From: Bacteroidales bacterium
Lineage (GTDB): Bacteria; Bacteroidota; Bacteroidia; Bacteroidales; JAGONC01
Direction: 5' to 3'
Assembly (NCBI GenBank): GCA_028716265.1
Contig: JAQUQD010000001.1
Span: 1-41,887, forward strand
DNA: 41,887 nucleotides
In this document: positions 25,978 to 32,816 of the stretch, piece by piece
Position numbering within the stretch: the first letter of the stretch is position 1
Layout of the letters: the number at the start of each line of letters is the position of its first letter
Translations under genes and position numbers: made by a program
The notes under the pieces: generated by a model
Database searches by the model: none
Told to the model about the DNA's origin: nothing
What the model saw: the letters and a program-made list of their open reading frames with translations, nothing else

Positions 25978-26817
25978 GTGGAAACACGATCCACAAAAAA
26001 AGTCAGGGATCCCAATCCCGAAAAAGAGATGTCCTTCTGGCAACATCTGGAGGAACTTCGCTGGCACATCCTCCGGTCCATCGTAGCCATTTTCGTTTTC
26101 ACCATTGTGGCGTTCCTGAACAGGAAGACCCTGTTCGATGAGATCCTGCTGGCCCCCAAAGACGCCGACTTCATCACCAACCGCTGGCTGTGCCGTCTGG
26201 CCGACCTTGTATCCACACCAGCCCTTTGTTTCAAGGATTTTTCGCTCAATATCGTCAACCTGACCATGGCCGGTCAGTTCATGACCCATATGTATATTTC
26301 GGTCGCAGCTGGATTGATTCTGGCTGTACCATACGTTCTTTGGGAAATATGGAGATTCGTCAAACCTGCACTTAAATTCAAAGAGCGAAAATACTCCGGA
26401 GGTGCCGTGCTGGTCATGTCCCTGTTGTTCCTCACCGGAATCCTGTTCAGTTATTTTCTGATCGTCCCCCTGACCCTGAATTTCCTGGGCTCGTACACCG
26501 TCAGCGACATGATCCAGAACCAGATCTCCCTGAAATCCTACCTGAGTACCGTGGTTTCGCTTACGTTTTCTACCGGTCTGGTTTTCGAACTGCCCGTGTT
26601 TGTTTATTTCTTTTCCAGGATCGGATTGCTCACACCCGCATTCATGAGAAAGAGCCGGAAGTATGCCTTGGTCATTATCCTGATCATCGCTGCTATCATT
26701 ACACCACCCGATGTCTTCAGCCAGACCATGGTTGCCATCCCGCTTTACGGACTCTATGAGATCAGCATTTTCATATCCGCCAGGGTCAACCGCCAGAATA
26801 TGAAACTGGCAGGCTGA
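25978..26817 (+). CDS. tatC: Sec-independent protein translocase TatC
   Basis: Central membrane component of the twin-arginine export system. The 279 residues show six membrane helices and the TatC signatures MSFWQHLEELRWHI at the N-terminus and ILPVTLxF-like VPLTLNFLGSY in the middle. The insertion between the first helices (DADFITNRWLCRLADLV) is typical of the longer Bacteroidota TatC. The start is GTG at 25978; the ATG at 26029 would give a shorter protein beginning at MSFWQ. It is 54 bases after the rhodanese gene on the same strand and may be expressed with the Tat-dependent oxidoreductase. No tatA/tatB gene is in the window. Confidence 0.93.
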   Translation: METRSTKKVRDPNPEKEMSFWQHLEELRWHILRSIVAIFVFTIVAFLNRKTLFDEILLAPKDADFITNRWLCRLADLVSTPALCFKDFSLNIVNLTMAGQFMTHMYISVAAGLILAVPYVLWEIWRFVKPALKFKERKYSGGAVLVMSLLFLTGILFSYFLIVPLTLNFLGSYTVSDMIQNQISLKSYLSTVVSLTFSTGLVFELPVFVYFFSRIGLLTPAFMRKSRKYALVIILIIAAIITPPDVFSQTMVAIPLYGLYEISIFISARVNRQNMKLAG

Positions 26818-26846
26818 AAATCTGCCGGAAATGTAACTTTTTTTCT

Positions 26847-26854
26847 TATCTTTA
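26847..26854 (+). promoter_or_regulatory. Possible -7 promoter box for the LiaI/LiaF-like pair
   Basis: TATCTTTA differs by one base from TAnnTTTG, in the 100-base gap after tatC. It would give a leader of about 55 bases before the ATG at 26918. Confidence 0.25.
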
Positions 26855-26917
26855 CGTCCAATCACCGTTCCTTATCTTACTTAGAGAGGAACCATTCATC
26901 CTTTAACCCCAAATACC

Positions 26918-27160
26918 ATGGAACAAGAAACGAACAATGTCCCTAATCCCGTTCCGCCGGGACCAAGGGATCCGAAAAAAGAAAAGACCAATGGCAGCCT
27001 GATCGCCGGGATCATTCTGGTCACCATTGGGATTTTATTTCTGATCGACCGGTTCCTCCCCACGATCCGTTTTGGAGACCTTTGGCCTGTGGTTTTGATC
27101 GTGATCGGAATCATTCTGGTATATAACGCCTATAAAGAAAAAAACAAAAATCTGCCATGA
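26918..27160 (+). CDS. Small LiaI/LiaF-type (DUF5668-like) membrane protein
   Basis: An 80-residue protein: a charged, proline-rich N-terminus (VPPGPRDPKKEKT), then two closely spaced membrane helices (LIAGIILVTIGILFLIDRF and WPVVLIVIGIILVY) with the LWPVVLIVIGI turn typical of the LiaI-LiaF transmembrane region, and a lysine-rich end. It overlaps the next gene by four bases (ATGA), and the next protein begins with the same two-helix module, so the two are probably made together and may form a complex. LiaI/LiaF proteins are linked to envelope stress sensing in Firmicutes; the role here is unknown. Confidence 0.75.
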   Translation: MEQETNNVPNPVPPGPRDPKKEKTNGSLIAGIILVTIGILFLIDRFLPTIRFGDLWPVVLIVIGIILVYNAYKEKNKNLP

Positions 27161-28113
27161 GCTTCAAAAAAGTATTCTGGGGTGCTGTCCTCATCCTTAT
27201 CGGAGTTCTGATCATTCTCAGGAATGTCGGAACCATCTCGTTCACATGGTGGTCATTGCTGCGCCTCTGGCCAATCATTCTGGTACTCTGGGGAATATCC
27301 CTCATCCCAATGAAGGAATGGATCAAACTGCTCGTGTCCTTCCTGATCCTGGTTTTCGCGTTTTTTCTGATTACAAGGGACAATCAGGCCCGGTATCCGG
27401 GTTTCCGCTGGCTGGGCAGGCCTTTCCACCAGTGGAACTGGAATGATGAGGACTGGGAAAAATGGCAACAGAAGAGGCACAGCCGGGCCGATATCTCCTA
27501 CCAGAACCTGGTGGAACCCTACGACTCGACCTTCACCCAGGCTGAACTTAACCTGGATGCCGCCGCTGGTGAATTCCATATCAGCGACACCACTTCACAC
27601 CTTATCGACTTTGAGCGTAAGGGTTTCTGGGGGGATTACAGCATGACCTGCATGGACTCAGGCGAAAAGCAGATCGTCTCACTTACCCTTCAGGGACAAA
27701 ATATACGCAGGCCCGGCAGGGAACACAAGGTGAACATCAGACTGCATCCAGCCCCGGTCTGGGACGTTGACCTGGATATCGGCGCCGCGGCAGTGAACTT
27801 GGATATGAGCTCCTTCAAGACCAAATCGATCGATATTGATGGAGGTGCAGCCTCCATCGAAATGGTCCTGGGCGACGATTATCCTGAAACACAGGTGACC
27901 ATCGACGCAGGCGCATCTTCGATCACCATCAAGGTGCCGCAGGAATCGGGATGTGAGGTCAATGCCAATACGGTTCTTTCATCCCGCGACCTGGAAGGAT
28001 TCCATAAGATCAAGGATCATACGTTCCGGACAGATGAATTCTCAGCAAGAGCCAACAAGATCTTCATCTCGATTGATGCAGCCGTTTCCAGTCTGAGCAT
28101 CATCAGGTACTGA
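27157..28113 (+). CDS. LiaF-like membrane protein with C-terminal beta domain
   Basis: A 318-residue protein. Residues 1 to about 75 hold three or four hydrophobic helices of the LiaI-LiaF module (WGAVLILIGVLIILRNVG, LLRLWPIILVLWGISLI, LLVSFLILVFAFFLI). From about 120 there is a beta-rich domain of the toast-rack type: AELNLDAAAGEFHI, VDLDIGAAAVNLDMS, IDIDGGAASIEMVLG, VTIDAGASSITIKVP and IDAAVSSLSIIRY repeat the same strand pattern. Between them is a tryptophan-rich linker (HQWNWNDEDWEKW). It is probably anchored in the inner membrane with the beta part outside the membrane. Its 3' end overlaps the convergent hydrolase gene by 11 bases. Confidence 0.8.
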   Translation: MSFKKVFWGAVLILIGVLIILRNVGTISFTWWSLLRLWPIILVLWGISLIPMKEWIKLLVSFLILVFAFFLITRDNQARYPGFRWLGRPFHQWNWNDEDWEKWQQKRHSRADISYQNLVEPYDSTFTQAELNLDAAAGEFHISDTTSHLIDFERKGFWGDYSMTCMDSGEKQIVSLTLQGQNIRRPGREHKVNIRLHPAPVWDVDLDIGAAAVNLDMSSFKTKSIDIDGGAASIEMVLGDDYPETQVTIDAGASSITIKVPQESGCEVNANTVLSSRDLEGFHKIKDHTFRTDEFSARANKIFISIDAAVSSLSIIRY

Positions 28114-28894
28114 CAGGACTGGGGTTCGCCCCAAGAAAAACCATCAGCTCTGCAAATAACGCATCGGGCATGTCGGCGTGTACCCAGTGCGAAGCCCCGG
28201 GAATGGTGACCATGTGATAATTGGGGAAGTATGATGAAAAAAGCGGCTTATCATCATCTGCAATATAATTCGAATCCCCGCCGCGAATCACCAGCACAGG
28301 GCCTTCATAGATCCCCTTCACGGGCAATGTCCCGGAAATCCCTTCCAGGTTCTCCTCCACTGCATCCACGTTGATCCGCCATGAAAACCGGCCCGCGTGA
28401 TCCCTGTGAAGGTTCTTCAGCACGAAATACCTGATCCTGTCGCTTAGGAGAACCTTGTTCAGCTCCGTTTCCACTTCCTGACGTGAAAGAAAGCGACTCA
28501 GATCTACCGAACGCATCGCACGGAGAATCTCGATGTGCTCCCTTCGGAGAGGATATCCTTTCGGACTGACATCAATGATGACCAGCTTACGGACACGACG
28601 GGAAGCTTCCAGGGCAACACCCATGGCCACTTTGCCTCCCATGGAATGACCAACGACAGAAGCTTCCCTTAAACCATGTTCATCCATGAACTCCAGTATG
28701 TCATCGGCCAGCGCATAATAATTGTGGGACGTACTGTGAGGCGATTGCCCGTGGTTCCTCTGATCAGGTACGAACACTGAGAAATGTTCTCCCAGCCGTC
28801 GGCCAAACGTCACCCAGTTATCTGACATTCCAAAGACCCCATGCAGAATAATGACCGGCTCCCCCGATCCAAACTGCCTGTAAAATAGTTTCAT
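28103..28894 (-). CDS. Alpha/beta-fold hydrolase (YbfF-like esterase)
   Basis: A 263-residue cytoplasmic alpha/beta hydrolase without a signal peptide. It has the oxyanion-hole segment ILHGVFGMSDNW, the nucleophile elbow GHSMGGKVAMG, DQRNHGQSPHS, and the catalytic histidine in GASHWVHADMP. This set is closest to the YbfF/esterase-like group, which hydrolyses short acyl esters or acyl-CoA; the real substrate is unknown. It sits 63 bases downstream of pdxJ on the same strand, so the two may share a transcript, and it converges with the LiaF-like gene. Confidence 0.88.
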   Translation of the reverse strand: MKLFYRQFGSGEPVIILHGVFGMSDNWVTFGRRLGEHFSVFVPDQRNHGQSPHSTSHNYYALADDILEFMDEHGLREASVVGHSMGGKVAMGVALEASRRVRKLVIIDVSPKGYPLRREHIEILRAMRSVDLSRFLSRQEVETELNKVLLSDRIRYFVLKNLHRDHAGRFSWRINVDAVEENLEGISGTLPVKGIYEGPVLVIRGGDSNYIADDDKPLFSSYFPNYHMVTIPGASHWVHADMPDALFAELMVFLGANPSPVST

Positions 28895-28918
28895 AAATAC
28901 GTATTGTGCCAGTTACCA

Positions 28919-28946
28919 CGAATAACTATAAATAACAATAAATAAC
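28919..28946. repeat. Short AT-rich direct repeats with 10-bp period
   Basis: Between pdxJ and the hydrolase gene the plus strand reads CGAATAAC, TATAAATAAC, AATAAATAAC, three near-copies of an AATAAC unit at 10-base spacing. The minus strand reads GTTATTTATT-like copies. It could be a protein-binding or bent-DNA site between the two genes, or simple low-complexity sequence. Confidence 0.4.
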
Positions 28947-28957
28947 CTTTTCAGACA

Positions 28958-29683
28958 CTATCTTTCCTCACTGTGAAGTTGTCTCCTGTACAACTGTATC
29001 GTGTTCTCTAGCCCAAAGTACAACGCATCAGCGATCAGCGCGTGGCCGATCGAAACTTCCAGCAGTCCCGGGACATGATTGGCAAAATACCGAAGGTTGT
29101 CCAGGTTCAGATCATGACCGGCGTTGAGTCCGATGTGTTCTTCTGCAGCGGTCTCGGCAGCTGCCACGAAAGGATGTATGGCCGCTTCCCTGTCCGCAGC
29201 AAACTGTTTAGCATAGCTTTCCGTATAGAGTTCCACCCGGTCCGTCCCGGTCTTTTTCGCGTTGCGTATCATCCGGGGATCGGGGTCAACGAACAGGGAA
29301 GTCCTTATTCCAGCCTCCTTGAAAACAGATATGACCCGGTAGAGAAAATCCAGGTGCGCAACAGTGTCCCACCCGGCATTGGAGGTCAGTACATCCGGCG
29401 GGTCGGGAACCAGCGTGACCTGATCGGGGATGACGCTCAGCACCAGGGCAATGAAGGCTTCGGACGGATACCCTTCAATATTGAATTCGGTCGTGATCAG
29501 CGGTTTAATATCCAATACGTCCTGGTAACGAATATGCCGCTCATCCGGACGGGGATGAACGGTAATGCCCTGTGCACCGAACCGCTGGCAATCGGCAGCT
29601 GCTTTCAGTACATCCGGTATGTTTCCCCCGCGCGCATTGCGAAGGGTGGCAATCTTGTTGATATTGACACTTAATCTGATCAT
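28958..29683 (-). CDS. pdxJ: Pyridoxine 5'-phosphate synthase
   Basis: Condenses 1-deoxyxylulose 5-phosphate with 3-amino-2-oxopropyl phosphate to pyridoxine 5'-phosphate, the last ring-forming step of the DXP-dependent vitamin B6 route. The 241 residues start [20 protein letters not shown], the family N-terminus, followed by [21 protein letters not shown], and the late motif [11 protein letters not shown] and [15 protein letters not shown]. The frame stays open to 29731, but ATG 29683 gives the normal start and lies just downstream of the promoter box at 29710-29717. The gene is divergent from the CBS-domain gene. Confidence 0.95.
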   Translation of the reverse strand: MIRLSVNINKIATLRNARGGNIPDVLKAAADCQRFGAQGITVHPRPDERHIRYQDVLDIKPLITTEFNIEGYPSEAFIALVLSVIPDQVTLVPDPPDVLTSNAGWDTVAHLDFLYRVISVFKEAGIRTSLFVDPDPRMIRNAKKTGTDRVELYTESYAKQFAADREAAIHPFVAAAETAAEEHIGLNAGHDLNLDNLRYFANHVPGLLEVSIGHALIADALYFGLENTIQLYRRQLHSEER

Positions 29684-29709
29684 GGGGTCTGTTGATTTTA
29701 CCTTTCCTA

Positions 29710-29717
29710 CAAATCTA
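29710..29717 (-). promoter_or_regulatory. Putative -7 promoter box for pdxJ
   Basis: The minus strand reads TAGATTTG, matching TAnnTTTG, about 27 bases before the ATG at 29683. It falls within the longer reading of pdxJ and so supports the shorter start. Confidence 0.45.
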
Positions 29718-29821
29718 CGAATAAGGATCATCCTCTTCAGAGGATAAGAGCAAATTTCATCCGGATCTGCAATGATTCCGTAAAAATTTGTACCTTAGCG
29801 GCCCTGTTTTGTGAAAGTTGA

Positions 29822-30484
29822 ATGATTGCCAACGATCTGATAGCCGAGGGTGCCCACCCGCTGAAAATCACCGATACAGGCACAAGCGCCCTGATGCTCA
29901 TGGATGAGTATAAAGTCTGGCATTTGCCGGTGACAGACAAGAATGCGTACCTGGGCCTGATCACGGAAGCCGACATTTACACGCTCGAAGACCCTGACCA
30001 ACCGCTGGAATGCCTTAAGACTGCCTTGCAGCGAACGTTCGTCAGTGAACATGACCATATCTTTGATGTGATCAAACTGGCAGATTCCCTGGGCATTTCC
30101 GTTGTTCCTGTACTGAATGAAAAAGATGACTATCTTGGAATGATCACCATGCGTAAACTGCTTACAGGTTTTGCAGCCATTAGCGGGATGGGATTTCTGG
30201 GAGCAGTGATCATCCTTGAGCTGAATGTGAACGATTATCTTTTGTCGGAAATTGCCCAGATCATCGAATCCAATGACGCCAGAGTCCTCGGCATGTATCT
30301 GTCACCTCACAGCGAATCCACAAAACTCGATGTAACAATTAGAATAAACCAGACCGACATCAGGTCAATCCTCCAGACGTTCAACAGGTATAATTATATC
30401 GTCAAGGCATCCTTTTCTCCCAAGGATCCCAATGAAGACCTCCGCGACCGTTATGATTCCCTGATGAGGTACCTGAATATCTGA
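29822..30484 (+). CDS. CBS-domain protein with ACT-like C-terminus
   Basis: A 220-residue protein: two CBS motifs in the first 130 residues (VWHLPVTDKNAYLGLITEAD and ISVVPVLNEKDDYLGMIT) form a Bateman module that usually binds an adenine nucleotide. The C-terminal half (VIILELNVNDYLLSEIAQII, LDVTIRINQTDIRSIL) has the beta-alpha-beta pattern of an ACT-like domain. The function is unknown; a nucleotide-sensing role fits its position seven bases before nadK, and in my recollection the pairing is widespread in Bacteroidota. Confidence 0.8.
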   Translation: MIANDLIAEGAHPLKITDTGTSALMLMDEYKVWHLPVTDKNAYLGLITEADIYTLEDPDQPLECLKTALQRTFVSEHDHIFDVIKLADSLGISVVPVLNEKDDYLGMITMRKLLTGFAAISGMGFLGAVIILELNVNDYLLSEIAQIIESNDARVLGMYLSPHSESTKLDVTIRINQTDIRSILQTFNRYNYIVKASFSPKDPNEDLRDRYDSLMRYLNI

Positions 30485-30491
30485 ACGTACC

Positions 30492-31388
30492 ATGAACATA
30501 GGTATTTTTGGCAGATCCATTCCTCCTGAATTCCTAGTATCCATCCAGCAACTCTTTCTGCGCCTGTCCGGATCGGGTGTTCACGTTATACTTTATGAAC
30601 CCTTTTATCGTCGTTTAAAAAGCACTTATGGCCTTGATATACAGTCAGATGTATTCCTGTCTCACCAGGATGTTGCCGGCAAGCTGGACTATCTGGTTTC
30701 TATCGGAGGGGACGGTACCCTATTGGACACCATTGCCCTGGTGAGGAACTCAGGTATCCCCATCCTGGGTATCAATACAGGCCGGCTGGGATTCCTTTCC
30801 AGCGTCTCCGACGAAGATATCGTACTGGCCTCCGACGCACTCACCACCCAGAAATACACGCTGGACCAGCGGACCCTGATACGCCTGCAATCACCCCCGG
30901 GATTGTTCGGCGAAGTGAACTATGCCTTGAATGAACTGGCAGTTTACAAGAAAGAACCCAATACCATGCTGACCATCCATGCCTATGTCGATGACCTTTT
31001 CTTGAATTCGTACTGGGCCGACGGGCTGATGATCGCCACTCCGACAGGCTCAACCGCCTATTCACTGTCCTGCAACGGGCCTATCCTGCACCCGGGTTCC
31101 GGAGATTTTATCATAACTCCCATCGCTACGCACAATTTAACGGTCAGACCTATCGTTATTCCGGATAGTAGTGTGATACGCCTTCATGTGGAGGGCCGGG
31201 GCAGCGAATGTTACATCAGTCTTGACTCCCGCTTTCAGGCGATCGATTCCTCCATAGAGATCATTGCCGTCAGGGAGGAGTTTAAAGTGAATCTCATCCG
31301 GATGGAGAAACAAAATTTCTTTGGAACCATCCGTGAGAAACTGAAATGGGGGATCGATATCAGAAACTACCCCAACGGTATTTCATGA
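30492..31388 (+). CDS. nadK: NAD kinase
   Basis: Phosphorylates NAD to NADP in the cytoplasm. The 298 residues show SIGGDGTLLDT (catalytic aspartate, GGDG), NTGRLGFLS, LNELAV with the conserved NE pair, and PTGSTAYSLSCNGPI, which binds NAD. This is the complete set for bacterial NAD kinase, and the length equals the E. coli enzyme. It is the second gene of a plus-strand run from the CBS gene through bamA; the CBS protein could help tune it by sensing nucleotides. Confidence 0.96.
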   Translation: MNIGIFGRSIPPEFLVSIQQLFLRLSGSGVHVILYEPFYRRLKSTYGLDIQSDVFLSHQDVAGKLDYLVSIGGDGTLLDTIALVRNSGIPILGINTGRLGFLSSVSDEDIVLASDALTTQKYTLDQRTLIRLQSPPGLFGEVNYALNELAVYKKEPNTMLTIHAYVDDLFLNSYWADGLMIATPTGSTAYSLSCNGPILHPGSGDFIITPIATHNLTVRPIVIPDSSVIRLHVEGRGSECYISLDSRFQAIDSSIEIIAVREEFKVNLIRMEKQNFFGTIREKLKWGIDIRNYPNGIS

Positions 31389-31411
31389 GGGAATTGGTAA
31401 GAAAAATTTGG

Positions 31412-31419
31412 TAATTTTG
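31412..31419 (+). promoter_or_regulatory. Putative -7 promoter box upstream of the outer-membrane protein gene
   Basis: TAATTTTG matches TAnnTTTG, with a TTG at 31394-31396, near the expected -33 distance. It is only 14 bases before the ATG at 31433, which would give a very short leader. Confidence 0.45.
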
Positions 31420-31432
31420 CTCCTGCTAAACT

Positions 31433-32023
31433 ATGAGACGAATACGCCTGATCCTGCCCTTTCTTTTTGCGTTCATCGGTGCCTCTGCCCAGTATGATGA
31501 GGTTGGCGGATTTGTGGGTACCGTATTTAAAATAGATAAGGAACTGAGCAAACCCTCCATGGCCTATGAACTCATTTACCGCCATAGCTTCGACTCACGA
31601 CAGGCGGTTTCGGGCACGTTCACCTATGCGAAGTTTTATGAATTAGCTGCCCGGTATGAAATCAATTACCTGAATTTTTATCTTGGCAGCAAAAGGAACT
31701 TTTATTCTACATACATTTTTGGGGGACTGGCATTTGCAGTTGGAAAGGATACAGTCAATCTGTTTAGCGGACCGGAATCTTTCGTGACAACCAAGGACTC
31801 CACTCAATGGGTTGTTAGTTTGCCCTTTGGCCTGGGATATAAGTACAGTATCGGTGAATCACTTGGATTAGCAGTGGAGATCGGACTGAGGAAAAATCTG
31901 GGATTAGGCAGAGATGTTAATTTTTTGCAGCCTAGTCTGCGGTTTTATGGATTTGCGGGTGTGGCTGTCACATATAAATTCAGTTTTGTGAACAGGCAGA
32001 AGTGCAGGAATCTGGAGTTTTGA
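31433..32023 (+). CDS. Outer-membrane beta-barrel-like protein (DUF6089-like)
   Basis: A 196-residue protein with a signal peptide (residues about 1-19, ending GASAQ). The mature part has alternating aromatic/polar strands (YEINYLNFYLG, STYIFGGLAFAVG, VSLPFGLGYKYSI, FAGVAVTYKFSF) typical of a small outer-membrane barrel. Between nadK and uppS, Bacteroidota commonly carry a DUF6089 protein, and the YELAARYEINYLNF segment fits that family, but the protein is divergent and rather short. A structural or assembly role at the outer membrane fits the bamA and skp neighbours downstream. Confidence 0.65.
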   Translation: MRRIRLILPFLFAFIGASAQYDEVGGFVGTVFKIDKELSKPSMAYELIYRHSFDSRQAVSGTFTYAKFYELAARYEINYLNFYLGSKRNFYSTYIFGGLAFAVGKDTVNLFSGPESFVTTKDSTQWVVSLPFGLGYKYSIGESLGLAVEIGLRKNLGLGRDVNFLQPSLRFYGFAGVAVTYKFSFVNRQKCRNLEF

Positions 32024-32068
32024 GAAACAGGTTTAATTCGGACAAAATGTAAAAGTTCAAAACATTTG

Positions 32069-32800
32069 ATGGATCCTAAGGAACATATCGATCTTGAAAA
32101 ACTTCCCTCTCACGTCGCAGTGATCATGGACGGCAATGGCCGCTGGGCCCAGAGGCAGGGGAAGGAACGTGTTTTCGGTCATGAACAGGGAGTGAAAGCA
32201 GTCAGGGAAATCACAGAAGCTGCAGCTGAACTGGGTATCAACTATTTAACCCTCTATGCCTTTTCCACGGAGAATTGGTACCGGCCTAAAGAAGAAGTCA
32301 GCGCCCTGATGAAACTGTTGGTCCAAACCATCGGCGAGGAAACCAAAACCCTCATGAAGAACAACATCCGGCTGCAGGCCATCGGTAACCTGACCGACCT
32401 TGACATGAAATGCCTGGCCGAACTGAAAGAAGCCATGCGGATCACCTCTGGCAACGATCGCATGACACTCATCCTTGCACTCAGCTATAGCTCCCGATGG
32501 GAAATCGTTGAAGCCGCTAGGAAATTGTCTGAAAAAGCGTACCATCACCAGCTGGATCCACCGAGCATCAATGACGACCTGTTTTCTCAGTGTCTGAATA
32601 CCGCTCCATACCCCGATCCGGAATTGCTTATCCGTACCAGCGGCGAATACCGTCTCAGTAATTTCCTTCTCTGGCAGATCGCTTATGCCGAATTGTACTT
32701 CACTCCCAAGCTCTGGCCTGACTTCACCAGGAATGACCTGTATGAGGCATTGATTGACTTTCAGAAGAGAGAACGAAGATTTGGAAAGATCACATCTTAA
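32069..32800 (+). CDS. uppS: Isoprenyl transferase (undecaprenyl diphosphate synthase)
   Basis: Cis-prenyltransferase that builds the C55 lipid carrier for peptidoglycan and O-antigen. The 243 residues contain the catalytic VIMDGNGRWAQ near residue 20, the YAFSTENW segment, and the C-terminal LIRTSGEYRLSNFLLWQ with the conserved RxSG and E residues. ATG 32069 is preferred over the adjoining TTG at 32066. bamA begins 16 bases downstream, so lipid carrier synthesis and outer-membrane protein insertion are linked in one operon, as is common in this phylum. Confidence 0.95.
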   Translation: MDPKEHIDLEKLPSHVAVIMDGNGRWAQRQGKERVFGHEQGVKAVREITEAAAELGINYLTLYAFSTENWYRPKEEVSALMKLLVQTIGEETKTLMKNNIRLQAIGNLTDLDMKCLAELKEAMRITSGNDRMTLILALSYSSRWEIVEAARKLSEKAYHHQLDPPSINDDLFSQCLNTAPYPDPELLIRTSGEYRLSNFLLWQIAYAELYFTPKLWPDFTRNDLYEALIDFQKRERRFGKITS

Positions 32801-32816
32801 ACAGTCAACCCGGTTC

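Noticed and set aside
26806..26844. Hairpin CTGGCAG/CTGCCGG overlapping the tatC stop, with a T-run at 26838-26844
   Set aside because: The stem has only 5-7 pairs including a G-T wobble, and the T-run starts about ten bases after it, so it is not a convincing terminator.
25975..26865. A 296-codon minus-strand frame across tatC
   Set aside because: It mirrors tatC, whose helices and signatures are unmistakable; the antisense product is rich in Gly/Asp/Gln without pattern.
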